64,000 bases of DNA from Oasisia sp. SBJ-2009. Its lineage: Eukaryota; Annelida; Polychaeta; Sabellida; Siboglinidae. Shown here piece by piece: positions 9,203-23,700 of the stretch. A program made the translations under genes and the position numbers. A model generated the notes under the pieces. It was given only the letters and a program-made list of their open reading frames with translations, searched no databases and was not told the DNA's origin. Numbering within the stretch: position 1 is the stretch's first letter; each line of letters opens with the position of its first letter. The stretch spans positions 260,201 through 324,200 of the forward strand of contig OZ024857.1 in assembly GCA_964017155.1 (NCBI GenBank). Reading direction: 5' to 3'.

Positions 9203-11529
9203 AAACAAATTGAGAGTATACGTGCTTTTATGAGAGATTGCGCGTGAAGGTACGCGCCCGCAAGTGTAGGCATTTATGTACAAGTCGGGCCCACCTCAAT
9301 TTTGGTATTATAACTGTATCTTTGCCAACATTTGATACTTGATTTTGTTAATTCAATCAATTATAATCATCTTGCGCATATTAATGTTTTATATACAGCG
9401 CGTCTTAGCAGACTTTTGAGGTCGAAAAGACAGCGTGGTCGGCATAAACAAACTGTTTATCGCTCATTTCATATGCACAACGCAGTAACATGCACCGCTG
9501 CGCTTGCGACTGGCACAAATCGCGCTTTCTTTTCGACCTCAAAAGTTTGCCAAGACGCGCTGTTTATAAAACATAAATACGCGCAAGATGATTAAAATTG
9601 AATGAATTAATTTAATCAAGTATCAAATGTTGGCAAAAATACTGATATAATAGCAACATTGAGGTGTTTCCGACTTGTACATAAGTGCCAAATAGTGAAA
9701 TACTGAAAACAAATTGAGAGTATACGTGCTTTTATGAGAGATTGCGCGTGAAGGTACGCGCCCGCAAGTGTTGGCACTTATGAACAAGTCGGGCCCACCT
9801 CAATTTTGGTATCATAACTGTGTTTTTGCCAACATTTGATACTTGATTTTGTTAATTCAATCAATTATAATCATCTTGCGCATATTAGTGTTTTATATAC
9901 AGCGCGTCTTAGCAGACTTTTGAGGTCGAAAAGACAGCGTGGTCGGCATAAACAAACTGTTTATCGCTCATTTCATATGCAAAGCGCAGTAACATGCACC
10001 TCTGCGCTTGCGACTGGCACAATTCGCGCTGTCTTGTCGACCTCAAAAGTTTGCCAAGACGCGCTGTTTATAAACCATAAATACGCGCAAGATGATTATA
10101 ATTGAATGAATTAATTTAATCAAGTATCAAATGTTGGTAAAAATACTGATATAATAGCAACATTGAGGTGGGTCCGACTTGTACATAAGTGCCAAATAGT
10201 GAAATACTGAAAACAAATTGAGAGTATACGTGCTTTTATGAGAGAGTGCGCGTGAAGTTGCGCGCCCGCAAGTGTAGGCATTTATGTACAAGTCGGGCCC
10301 ACCTGAATTTTGGTATTATAACTGTATCTTTGCCAACATTTGATACTTGATTTTGTTAATTCAATCAATTTTAATCATCTTGCGCATATTAATGTTTTAT
10401 ATACAGCGCGTCTTAGCAGACTTTTGAGGTCGAAAAGACAGCGTGGTCGGCATAAACAAACTGTTTATCGCTCATTTCATATGCACAGCGCAGTAACATG
10501 CACCGCTGCGCTTGCGACTGGCACAAATCGCGCTTTCTTTTCGACATCAAAAGTTTGCCAAGACGCGCTGTTTATAAAACATAAATACGCGCAAGATGAT
10601 TAAAATTGAATGAATTAATTTAATCAAGTATCAAATGTTGGCAAAAATACTGATATAATAGCAACATTGAGGTGTTTCCGACTTGTACATAAGTGCCAAA
10701 TAGTGAAATACTGAAAACAAATTGAGAGTATACGTGCTTTTATGAGAGATTGCGCATGAAGGTACGCGCCCGCAAGTGTTGGCACTTATGAACAAGTCGG
10801 GCCCACCTCAATTTTGGTATTATAACTGTATTTTTGCCAACATTTGATACTTGATTTTGTTAATTCAATCAATTATAATCATCTTGCGCATATTAATGTT
10901 TTATATACAGCGCGTCTTAGCAGACTTTTGAGGTCGAAAAGACAGCGTGGTCGGCATAAACAAACTGTTTATCGCTCATTTCATATGCACAGCGCAGTAA
11001 CATGCACCTCTGCGCTTGCGACTGGCACAATTCGCGCTGTCTTTTCGACCTCAAAAGTTTGCCAAGACGCGCTGTTTATAAAACATAAATACGCGCAAGA
11101 TGATTATAATTGAATGAATTAATTTAATCAAGTATCAAATGTTGGTAAAAATACTGATATAATAGCAACATTGAGGTGGGTCCGACTTGTACATAAGTGC
11201 CAAAAAGTGAAATACTGAAAACAAATTGAGAGTATACGTGCTTTTATGAGAGAGTGCGCGTGAAGTTGCGCGCCCGCAAGTGTAGGCATTTATGTACAAG
11301 TCGGGCCCACCTCAATTTTGGTATTATAACTGTATTTTTGCCAACATTTGATACTTGATTTTGTTAATTCAATCAATTATAATCATCTTGCGCATATTAA
11401 TGTTTTATATACAGCGCGTCTTAGCAGACTTTTGAGGTCGAAAAGACAGCGTGGTCGGCATAAACAAACTGTTTATCGCTCATTTCATATGCACAGCGCA
11501 GTAACATGCACCGCTGCGCTTGCGACTGG

Positions 11530-14500
11530 CACAAATCGCGCTTTCTTTTCGACATCAAAAGTTTGCCAAGACGCGCTGTTTATAAAACATAAATACGCGC
11601 AAGATGATTAAAATTGAATGAATTAATTTAATCAAGTATCAAATGTTGGCAAAAATACTGATATAATAGCAACATTGAGGTGTTTCCGACTTGTACATAA
11701 GTGCCAAATAGTGAAATACTGAAAACAAATTGAGAGTATACGTGCTTTTATGAGAGATTGCGCATGAAGGTACGCGCCCGCAAGTGTTGGCACTTATGAA
11801 CAAGTCGGGCCCACCTCAATTTTGGTATTATAACTGTATTTTTGCCAACATTTGATACTTGATTTTGTTAATTCAATCAATTATAATCATCTTGCGCATA
11901 TTAATGTTTTATATACAGCGCGTCTTAGCAGACTTTTGAGGTCGAAAAGACAGCGTGGTCGGCATAAACAAACTGTTTATCGCTCATTTCATATGCACAG
12001 CGCAGTAACATGCACCTCTGCGCTTGCGACTGGCACAATTCGCGCTGTCTTTTCGACCTCGAAAGTTTGCCAAGACGCGCTGTTTATAAAACATAAATAC
12101 GCGCAAGATGATTATAATTGAATGAATTAATTTAATCAAGTATCAAATGTTGGTAAAAATACTGATATAATAGCAACATTGAGGTGGGTCCGACTTGTAC
12201 ATAAGTGCCAAAAAGTGAAATACTGAAAACAAATTGAGAGTATACGTGCTTTTATGAGAGAGTGCGCGTGAAGTTGCGCGCCCGCAAGTGTAGGCATTTA
12301 TGTACAAGTCGGGCCCACCTGAATTTTGGTATTATAACTGTATCTTTGCCAACATTTGATACTTGATTTTGTTAATTCAATCAATTATAATCATCTTGCG
12401 CATATTAATGTTTTATATACAGCGCGTCTTAGCAGACTTTTGAGGTCGAAAAGACAGCGTGGTCGGCATAAACAAACTGTTTATCGCTCATTTCATATGC
12501 ACAGCGCAGTAACATGCACCGCTGCGCTTGCGACTGGCACAAATCGCGCTTTCTTTTCGACCTCAAAAGTTTGCCAAGACGCGCTGTTTATAAAACATAA
12601 ATACGCGCAAGATGATTCAAATTGAATGAATTAATTTAATCAAGTATCAAATGTTGGCAAAAATACTGATATAATAGCAACATTGAGGTGTTTCCGACTT
12701 GTACATAAGTGCCAAATAGTGAAATACTGAAAACAAATTGAGAGTATACGTGCTTTTATGAGAGATTGCGCGTGAAGGTACGCGCCCGCAAGTGTAGGCA
12801 TTTATGTACAAGTCGGGCCCACCTCAATTTTGGTATTATAACTGTATCTTTGCCAACATTTGATACTTGATTTTGTTAATTCAATCAATTATATTCATCT
12901 TGCGCATATTAATGTTTTATATACAGCGCGTCTTAGCAGACTTGTGAGGTCGATAAGACAGCGTGGTCGGCATAAACAAACTGTTTATCGCTCATTTCAT
13001 ATGCACAGCGCAGTAACATGCACCTCTGCGCTTGCGATTGGCACAATTCGCGCTGTCTTTTCGACCTCAACAGTTTGCCAAGACGCGCTGTTTATAAAAC
13101 ATAAATACGCGCAAGATGACTATAATTGAATGAATTAATTTAATCAAGTATCAAATGTTGGCAAAAATACTGATATAATAGCAACATTGAGGTGGGTCCG
13201 ACTTGTACATAAGTGCCAAATAGTGAAATACTGAAAACAAATTGAGAGTATACGTGCTTTTATGAGAGAGTGCGCGTGAAGTTGCGCGCCCGCAAGTGTA
13301 GGCATTTATGCACAAGTCGGGCCCACCTGAATTTTGGTATTATAACTGTATCTTTGCCAACATTTGATACTTGATTTTGTTAATTCAATAAATTATAATC
13401 ATCTTGCGCATATTAATGTTTTATATACCGCGCGTCTTAGCAGACTTTTGAGGTCGAAAAGACAGCGTGGTCGGCATAAACAAACTGTTTATCGCTCATT
13501 TCATATGCACAACGCAGTAACATGCACCGCTGCGCTTGCGACTGGCACAAATCGCGCTTTCTTTTCGACCTCAAAAGTTTGCCAAGACGCGCTGTTTATA
13601 AAACATAAATACGCGCAAGATGATTAAAATTGAATGAATTAATTTAATCAAGTATCAAATGTTGGCAAAAATACTGATATAATAGCAACATTTAGGTGTT
13701 TCCGACTTGTACATGAGTGCCAAATAGTGAAATACTGAAAACAAATTGAGAGTATACGTGCTTTTATGAGAGAGTGCGCGTGAAGTTGCGCGCCCGCAAG
13801 TGTAGGCATTTATGTACAAGTCGGGCCCACCTGAATTTTGGTATTATAACTGTATCTTTGCCAACATTTGATACTTGATTTTGTTAATTCAATCAATTAT
13901 AATCATCTTGCGCATATTAATGTTTTATATACAGCGCGTCTTAGCAGACTTTTGAGGTCGAAAAGACAGCGTGGTCGGCATAAACAAACTGTTTATCGCT
14001 CATTTCATATGCACAGCGCAGTAACATGCACCGCTGCGCTTGCGACTGGCACAAATCGCGCTTTCTTTTCGACATCAAAAGTTTGCCAAGACGCGCTGTT
14101 TATAAAACATAAATACGCGCAAGATGATTAAAATTGAATGAATTAATTTAATCAAGTATCAAATATTGGCAAAAATACTGATATAATAGCAACATTGAGG
14201 TGTTTCCGACTTGTACATAAGTGCCAAATAGTGAAATACTGAAAACAAATTGAGAGTATACGTGCTTTTATGAGAGATTGCGCATGAAGGTACGCGCCCG
14301 CAAGTGTTGGCACTTATGAACAAGTCGGGCCCACCTCAATTTTGGTATTATAACTGTATTTTTGCCAACATTTGATACTTGATTTTGTTAATTCAATCAA
14401 TTATAATCATCTTGCGCATATTAATTTTTATATACAGCGCGTCTTAGCAGACTTTTGAGGTCGAAAAGACAGCGTGGTCGGCATAAACAAACTGTTTATC

Positions 14501-15249
14501 GCTCATTTCATATGCACAGCGCAGTAACATGCACCTCTGCGCTTGCGACTGGCACAATTCGCGCTGTCTTTTCGACCTCAAAAGTTTGCCAAGACGCGCT
14601 GTTTATAAAACATAAATACGCGCAAGATGATTATAATTGAATGAATTAATTTAATCAAGTATCAAATGTTGGTAAAAATACTGATATAATAGCAACATTG
14701 AGGTGGGTCCGACTTGTACATAAGTGCCAAAAAGTGAAATACTGAAAACAAATTGAGAGTATACGTGCTTTTATGAGAGAGTGCGCGTGAAGTTGCGCGC
14801 CCGCAAGTGTAGGCATTTATGTACAAGTCGGGCCCACCTGAATTTTGGTATTATAACTGTATCTTTGCCAACATTTGATACTTGATTTTGTTAATTCAAT
14901 CAATTATAATCATCTTGCGCATATTAATGTTTTATATACAGCGCGTCTTAGCAGACTTTTGAGGTCGAAAAGACAGCGTGGTCGGCATAAACAAACTGTT
15001 TATCGCTCATTTCATATGCACAACGCAGTAACATGCACCGCTGCGCTTGCGACTGGCACAAATCGCGCTTTCTTTTCGACCTCAAAAGTTTGCCAAGACG
15101 CGCTGTTTATAAAACATAAATACGCGCAAGATGATTAAAATTGAATGAATTAATTTAATCAAGTATCAAATGTTGGCAAAAATACTGATATAATAGCAAC
15201 ATTGAGGTGTTTCCGACTTGTACGTAAGTGCCAAATAGTGAAATACTGA
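11530..15249 (+). repeat. Mixed left-family units linking two HOR regions
   Basis: About seven units. Those at 12,227, 12,731 and 13,235 repeat the 3.0-4.4 kb tract. The unit at 14,243 is 503 bp because one base is lost in TTAATTTTTATAT near 14,424. The unit at 14,746 has the TATGCACAACGC variant. The unit at 13,739 carries CAAATATTGG near 14,163, a substitution in the right arm. I see nothing except satellite. Confidence 0.8.
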
Positions 15250-17769
15250 AAACAAATTGAGAGTATACGTGCTTTTATGAGAGATTGCGCGTGAAGGTAC
15301 GCGCCCGCAAGTGTTGGCACTGATGTACAAGTCGGGCCCACCTCAATTTTGGTATTATAACTGTATTTTTGCCAACATTTGATACTTGATTTTGTTAATT
15401 CAATCAATTATAATCATCTTGCGCATATTAATGTTTTATATACAGCGAGTCTTAGCAGACTTTTGAGGTCGAAAAGACAGCGTGGTCGGCATAAACAAAC
15501 TGTTTATCGCTCATTTCATATGCAAAGCGCAGTAACATGCACCTCTGCGCTTGCGACTGGCACAATTCGCGCTGTCTTGTCGACCTCAAAAGTTTGCCAA
15601 GACGCGCTGTTTATAAACCATAAATACGCGCAAGATGATTATAATTGAATGAATTAATTTAATCAAGTATCAAATGTTGGTAAAAATACTGATATAATAG
15701 CAACATTGAGGTGGGTCCGACTTGTACATAAGTGCCAAATAGTGAAATACTGAAAACAAATTGAGAGTATACGTGCTTTTATGAGAGAGTGCGCGTGAAG
15801 TTGCGCGCCCGCAAGTGTAGGCATTTATGTACAAGTCGGGCCCACCTGAATTTTGGTATTATAACTGTATCTTTGCCAACATTTGATACTTGATTTTGTT
15901 AATTCAATCAATTATAATCATCTTGCGCATATTAATGTTTTATATACAGCGCGTCTTAGCATACTTTTGAGGTCGAAAAGACAGCGTGGTCGGCATAAAC
16001 AAACTGTTTATCGCTCATTTCATATGCACAGCGCAGTAACATGCACCGCTGCGCTTGCGACTGGCACAAATCGCGCTTTCTTTTCGACCTCAAAAGTTTG
16101 CCAAGACGCGCTGTTTATAAAACATAAATACGCGCAAGATGATTAAAATTGAATGAATTAATTTAATCAAGTATCAAATGTTGGCAAAAATACTGATATA
16201 ATAGCAACATTGAGGTGTTTCCGACTTGTACGTAAGTGCCAAATAGTGAAATACTGAAAACAAATTGAGAGTATACGTGCTTTTATGAGAGATTGCGCGT
16301 GAAGGTACGCGCCCGCAAGTGTTGGCACTGATGTACAAGTCGGGCCCACCTCAATTTTGGTATTATAACTGTATTTTTGCCAACATTTGATACTTGATTT
16401 TGTTAATTCAATCAATTATAATCATCTTGCGCATATTAATGTTTTATATACAGCGAGTCTTAGCAGACTTTTGAGGTCGAAAAGACAGCGTGGTCGGCAT
16501 AAACAAACTGTTTATCGCTCATTTCATATGCAAAGCGCAGTAACATGCACCTCTGCGCTTGCGACTGGCACAATTCGCGCTGTCTTGTCGACCTCAAAAG
16601 TTTGCCAAGACGCGCTGTTTATAAACCATAAATACGCGCAAGATGATTATAATTGAATGAATTAATTTAATCAAGTATCAAATGTTGGTAAAAATACTGA
16701 TATAATAGCAACATTGAGGTGGGTCCGACTTGTACATAAGTGCCAAATAGTGAAATACTGAAAACAAATTGAGAGTATACGTGCTTTTATGAGAGAGTGC
16801 GCGTGAAGTTGCGCGCCCGCAAGTGTAGGCATTTATGTACAAGTCGGGCCCACCTGAATTTTGGTATTATAACTGTATCTTTGCCAACATTTGATACTTG
16901 ATTTTGTTAATTCAATCAATTATAATCATCTTGCGCATATTAATGTTTTATATACAGCGCGTCTTAGCATACTTTTGAGGTCGAAAAGACAGCGTGGTCG
17001 GCATAAACAAACTGTTTATCGCTCATTTCATATGCACAGCGCAGTAACATGCACCGCTGCGCTTGCGACTGGCACAAATCGCGCTTTCTTTTCGACATCA
17101 AAAGTTTGCCAAGACGCGCTGTTTATAAAACATAAATACGCGCAAGATGATTAAAATTGAATGAATTAATTTAATCAAGTATCAAATGTTGGCAAAAATA
17201 CTGATATAATAGCAACATTGAGGTGTTTCCGACTTGTACATAAGTGCCAAATAGTGAAATACTGAAAACAAATTGAGAGTATACGTGCTTTTATGAGAGA
17301 TTGCGCATGAAGGTACGCGCCCGCAAGTGTTGGCACTTATGAACAAGTCGGGCCCACCTCAATTTTAGTATTATAACTGTATTTTTGCCAACATTTGATA
17401 CTTGATTTTGTTAATTCAATCAATTATAATCATCTTGCGCATATTAATGTTTTATATACAGCGAGTCTTAGCAGACTTTTGAGGTCGAAAAGACAGCGTG
17501 GTCGGCATAAACAAACTGTTTATCGCTCATTTCATATGCAAAGCGCAGTAACATGCACCTCTGCGCTTGCGACTGGCACAATTCGCGCTGTCTTGTCGAC
17601 CTCAAAAGTTTGCCAAGACGCGCTGTTTATAAACCATAAATACGCGCAAGATGATTATAATTGAATGAATTAATTTAATCAAGTATCAAATGTTGGTAAA
17701 AATACTGATATAATAGCAACATTGAGGTGGGTCCGACTTGTACATAAGTGCCAAATAGTGAAATACTGA
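15250..17769 (+). repeat. 1,008-bp dimeric HOR (two and a half copies)
   Basis: Two unit types alternate. The first has CAGCGAGTCTTAG, TATGCAAAGCGC, TTGTCGACC and AAACCATAAA (starts 15,250, 16,258, 17,266). The second has CTTAGCATACTTTTG and CACAAATCGCGCTTTC (15,754, 16,762, and 17,770 opening the next block). The private GTACGTAAGTGCC replaces GTACATAAGTGCC near 15,222 and 16,230, exactly 1,008 bp apart, and does not continue to the third copy. Confidence 0.85.
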
Positions 17770-20700
17770 AAACAAATTGAGAGTATACGTGCTTTTATGA
17801 GAGAGTGCGCGTGAAGTTGCGCGCCCGCAAGTGTAGGCATTTATGTACAAGTCGGGCCCACCTGAATTTTGGTATTATAACTGTATCTTTGCCAACATTT
17901 GATACTTGATTTTGTTAATTCAATCAATTATAATCATCTTGCGCATATTAATGTTTTATATACAGCGCGTCTTAGCATACTTTTGAGGTCGAAAAGACAG
18001 CGTGGTCGGCATAAACAAACTGTTTATCGCTCATTTCATATGCACAGCGCAGTAACATGCACCGCTGCGCTTGCGACTGGCACAAATCGCGCTTTCTTTT
18101 CGACATCAAAAGTTTGCCAAGACGCGCTGTTTATAAAACATAAATACGCGCAAGATGATTAAAATTGAATGAATTAATTTAATCAAGTATCAAATGTTGG
18201 CAAAAATACTGATATAATAGCAACATTGAGGTGTTTCCGACTTGTACATAAGTGCCAAATAGTGAAATACTGAAAACAAATTGAGAGTATACGTGCTTTT
18301 ATGAGAGATTGCGCATGAAGGTACGCGCCCGCAAGTGTTGGCACTTATGAACAAGTCGGGCCCACCTCAATTTTGGTATTATAACTGTATTTTTGCCAAC
18401 ATTTGATACTTGATTTTGTTAATTCAATCAATTATAATCATCTTGCGCATATTAATGTTTTATATACAGCGCGTCTTAGCAGACTTTTGAGGTCGAAAAG
18501 ACAGCGTGGTCGGCATAAACAAACTGTTTATCGCTCATTTCATATGCACAGCGCAGTAACATGCACCTCTGCGCTTGCGACTGGCACAATTCGCGCTGTC
18601 TTTTCGACCTCAAAAGTTTGCCAAGACGCGCTGTTTATAAAACATAAATACGCGCAAGATGATTATAATTGAATGAATTAATTTAATCAAGTATCAAATG
18701 TTGGTAAAAATACTGATATAATAGCAACATTGAGGTGGGTCCGACTTGTACATAAGTGCCAAATAGTGAAATACTGAAAACAAATTGAGAGTATACGTGC
18801 TTTTATGAGAGATTGCGCGTGAAGGTACGCGCCCGCAAGTGTTGGCACTGATGTACAAGTCGGGCCCACCTCAATTTTGGTATTATAACTGTATTTTTGC
18901 CAACATTTGATACTTGATTTTGTTAATTCAATCAATTATAATCATCTTGCGCATATTAATGTTTTATATACAGCGAGTCTTAGCAGGCTTTTGAGGTCGA
19001 AAAGACAGCGTGGTCGGCATAAACAAACTGTTTATCGCTCATTTCATATGCAAAGCGCAGTAACATGCACCTCTGCGCTTGCGACTGGCACAATTCGCGC
19101 TGTCTTGTCGACCTCAAAAGTTTGCCAAGACGCGCTGTTTATAAACCATAAATACGCGCAAGATGATTATAATTGAATGAATTAATTTAATCAAGTATCA
19201 AATGTTGGTAAAAATACTGATATAATAGCAACATTGAGGTGGGTCCGACTTGTACATAAGTGCCAAATAGTGAAATACTGAAAACAAATTGAGAGTATAC
19301 GTGCTTTTATGAGAGAGTGCGCGTGAAGTTGCGCGCCCGCAAGTGTAGGCATTTATGTACAAGTCGGGCCCACCTGAATTTTGGTGTTATAACTGTATCT
19401 TTGCCAACATTTGATACTTGATTTTGTTAATTCAATCAATTATAATCATCTTGCGCATATTAATGTTTTATATACAGCGCGTCTTAACATACTTTTGAGG
19501 TCGAAAAGACAGCGTGGTCGGCATAAACAAACTGTTTATCGCTCATTTCATATGCACAGCGCAGTAACATGCACCGCTGCGCTTGCGACTGGCACAAATC
19601 GCGCTTTCTTTTCGACATCAAAAGTTTGCCAAGACGCGCTGTTTATAAAACATAAATACGCGCAAGATGATTAAAATTGAATGAATTAATTTAATCAAGT
19701 ATCAAATGTTGGCAAAAATACTGATATAATAGCAACATTGAGGTGTTTCCGACTTGTACATAAGTGCCAAATAGTGAAATACTGAAAACAAATTGAGAGT
19801 ATACGTGCTTTTATGAGAGATTGCGCATGAAGGTACGCGCCCGCAAGTGTTGGCACTTATGAACAAGTCGGGCCCACCCCAATTTTGGTATTATAACTGT
19901 ATTTTTGCCAACATTTGATACTTGATTTTGTTAATTCAATCAATTATAATCATCTTGCGCATATTAATGTTTTATATACAGCGCGTCTTAGCAGACTTTT
20001 GAGGTCGAAAAGACAGCGTGGTCGGCATAAACAAACTGTTTATCGCTCATTTCATATGCACAGCGCAGTAACATGCACCTCTGCGCTTGCGACTGGCACA
20101 ATTCGCGCTGTCTTTTCGACCTCAAAAGTTTGCCAAGACGCGCTGTTTATAAAACATAAATACGCGCAAGATGATTATAATTGAATGAATTAATTTAATC
20201 AAGTATCAAATGTTGGTAAAAATACTGATATAATAGCAACATTGAGGTGGGTCCGACTTGTACATAAGTGCCAAAAAGTGAAATACTGAAAACAAATTGA
20301 GAGTATACGTGCTTTTATGAGAGAGTGCGCGTGAAATTGCGCGCCCGCAAGTGTAGGCATTTATGTACAAGTCTGGCCCACCTGAATTTTGGTATTATAG
20401 CTGTATCTTTGCCAACATTTGATACTTGATTTTGTTAATTCAATAAATTATAATCATCTTGCGCATATTAATGTTTTATATACACCGCTTCTTAGCAGAC
20501 TTTTGAGGTCGAAAAGACAGCGTGGTCGGCATAAACAAACTGTTTATCGCTCATTTCATATGCACAGCGCAGTAACATGCACCGCTGCGCTTGCGACTGG
20601 CACAATTCGCGCTGTCTTTTCGACCTCAACAGTTTGCCAAGACGCGCTGTTTATAAAACATAAATACGCGCAAGATGACTATAATTGAATGAATTAATTT

Positions 20701-20793
20701 AATCAAGTATCAAATGTTGGCAAAAATACTGATATAATAGCAACATTGAGGTGGGTCCGACTTGTACATAAGTGCCAAATAGTAAAATACTGA
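17770..20793 (+). repeat. Six-unit HOR block, copy 2
   Basis: The same ordered unit types as 1-3024 occur at an offset of 17,769 (for example GGCACTGATG at 1,075 and 18,844). Private changes include CTTAACATAC near 19,484 and GTGTTATAAC near 19,383. The end differs from copies 1 and 3: after the ATACACCGCTTC unit it continues with GAGGTGGGTCCGAC rather than GTGTTTCGGAC. Confidence 0.85.
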
Positions 20794-23700
20794 AAACAAA
20801 TTGAGAGTATACGTGCTTTTATGAGAGAGTGCGCGTGAAGTTGCGCGCCCGCAAGTGTAGGCATTTATGTACAAGTCGGGCCCACCTGAATTTTGGTATT
20901 ATAACTGTATCTTTGCCAACATTTGATACTTGATTTTGTTAATTCAATAAATTATAATCATCTTGCGCATATTAATGTTTTATATACAGCGCGTCTTAGC
21001 AGACTGTTGAGGTCGAAAAGACAGCGTGGTCGGCATAAACAAACTGTTTATCGCTCATTTCATATGCACAGCGCAGTAACATGCACCGCTGCGCTTGCGA
21101 CTGGCACAAATCGCGCTTTCTTTTCGACCTCAAAAGTTTGCCAAGACGCGCTGTTTATAAAACATAAATACGCGCAAGATGATTAAAATTGAATGAATTA
21201 ATTTAATCAAGTATCAAATGTTGGCAAAAATACTGATACATTAGCAACATTGAGGTGTTTCCGACTTGTACATAAGTGCCAAATAGTGAAATACTGAAAA
21301 CAAATTGAGAGTATACGTGCTTTTATGAGAGATTGCGCGTGAAGGTACGCGCCCGCAAGTGTTGGCACTGATGTACAAGTCGGGCCCACCTCAATTTTGG
21401 TATTATAACTGTATTTTTGCCAACATTTGATACTTGATTTTGTTAATTCAATCAATTATAATCATCTTGCGCATATTAATGTTTTATATACAGCGCGTCT
21501 TAGCAGACTTTTGAGGTCGAAAAGACAGCGTGGTCGGCATAAACAAACTGTTTATCGCTCATTTCATATGCACAGCGCAGTAACATGCACCTCTGCGCTT
21601 GCGACTGGCACAATTCGCGCTGTCTTTTCGACCTCAAAAGTTTGCCAAGACGCGCTGTTTATAAAACATAAATACGCGCAAGATGATTATAATTGAATGA
21701 ATTAATTTAATCAAGTATCAAATGTTGGTAAAAATACTGATATAATAGCAACATTGAGGTGGGTCCGACTTGTACATAAGTGCCAAAAAGTGAAATACTG
21801 AAAACAAATTGAGAGTATACGTGCTTTTATGAGAGAGTGCGCGTGAAATTGCGCGCCCGCAAGTGTAGGCATTTATGTACAAGTCTGGCCCACCTGAATT
21901 TTGGTATTATAGCTGTATCTTTGCCAACATTTGATACTTGATTTTGTTAATTCAATAAATTATAATCATCTTGCGCATATTAATGTTTTATATACACCGC
22001 TTCTTAGCAGACTTTTGAGGTCGAAAAGACAGCGTGGTCGGCATAAACAAACTGTTTATCGCTCATTTCATATGCACAGCGCAGTAACATGCACCGCTGC
22101 GCTTGCGACTGGCACAATTCGCGCTGTCTTTTCGACCTCAACAGTTTGCCAAGACGCGCTGTTTATAAAACATAAATACGCGCAAGATGACTATAATTGA
22201 ATGAATTAATTTAATCAAGTATCAAATGTTGGCAAAAATACTGATATAATAGCAACATTGAGGTGTTTCGGACTTGTACATAAGTGCCAAATAGTGAAAT
22301 ACTGAAAACAAATTGAGAGTATACGTGCTTTTATGAGAGATTGCGCGTGAAGGTACGCGCCCGCAAGTGTTTGCACTTATGTACAAGTCGGGCCCACCTC
22401 AATTTTGGTATTATAACTGTATTTTTGCCAACATTTGATACTTGATTTTGTTAATTCAATCAATTATAATCATCTTGCGCATATTAATGTTTTATATACA
22501 GCGCGTCTTAGCAGACTTTTGAGGTCGAAAAGACAGCGTGGTCGGCATAAACAAACTGTTTATCGCTCATTTCATATGCAAAGCGCAGTAACATGCACCT
22601 CTGCGCTTGCGACTGGCACAATTCGCGCTGTCTTGTCGACCTCAAAAGTTTGCCAAGACGCGCTGTTTATAAACCATAAATACGCGCAAGATGATTATAA
22701 TTGAATGAATTAATTTAATCAAGTATCAAATGTTGGTAAAATACTGATATAATAGCAACATTGAGGTGGGTCCGACTTGTACATAAGTGCCAAATAGTGA
22801 AATACTGAAAACAAATTGAGAGTATACGTGCTTTTATGAGAGAGTGCGCGTGAAGTTGCGCGCCCGCAAGTGTAGGCATTTATGTACAAGTCGGGCCCAC
22901 CTGAATTTTGGTATTATAACTGTATCTTTGCCAACATTTGATACTTGATTTTGTTAATTCAATAAATTATAATCATCTTGCGCATATTAATGTTTTATAT
23001 ACAGCGCGTCTTAGCAGACTGTTGAGGTCGAAAAGACAGCGTGGTCGGCATAAACAAACTGTTTATCGCTCATTTCATATGCACAGCGCAGTAACATGCA
23101 CCGCTGCGCTTGCGACTGGCACAAATCGCGCTTTCTTTTCGACCTCAAAAGTTTGCCAAGACGCGCTGTTTATAAAACATAAATACGTGCAAGATGATTA
23201 TAATTGAATGAATTAATTTAATCAAGTATCAAATGTTGGCAAAAATACTGATATAATACCAACATTGAGGTGGGTCCGACTTGTACATAAGTGCCAAATA
23301 GTAAAATACTGAAAACAAATTGAGAGTATACGTGCTTTTATGAGAGAGTGCGCGTGAAGTTGCGCGCCCGCAAGTGTAGGCATTTATGTACAAGTCGGGC
23401 CCACCTGAATTTTGGTATTATAACTGTATCTTTGCCAACATTTGATACTTGATTTTGTTAATTCAATAAATTATAATCATCTTGCGCATATTAATGTTTT
23501 ATATACAGCGCGTCTTAGCAGACTGTTCAGGTCGAAAAGACAGCGTGGTCGGCATAAACAAACTGTTTATCGCTCATTTCATATGCACAGCGCAGTAACA
23601 TGCACCGCTGCGCTTGCGACTGGCACAAATCGCGCTTTCTTTTCGACCTCAAAAGTTTGCCAAGACGCGCTGTTTATAAAACATAAATACGCGCAAGATG

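Larger units (their letters stand above)
3930..11530 (+). repeat. Tandem duplication of a 3,845-bp HOR (7 x 504 + 317)
   Basis: The order of variants from about 3,930 to 7,685 is repeated at exactly +3,845 bp. The shared markers are TTTATGCACAAG (near 4,107 and 7,952), the fused-dimer junction (4,891 and 8,736), GATGATTCAAATTG, TATGCACAACGC, and GTATCATAACTGTG (two per copy). The match ends in the unit that reads CACAATTCGCGCTGTC near 7,690 but CACAAATCGCGCTTTC near 11,533. The end positions are approximate because flanking units are nearly alike. Confidence 0.85.
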
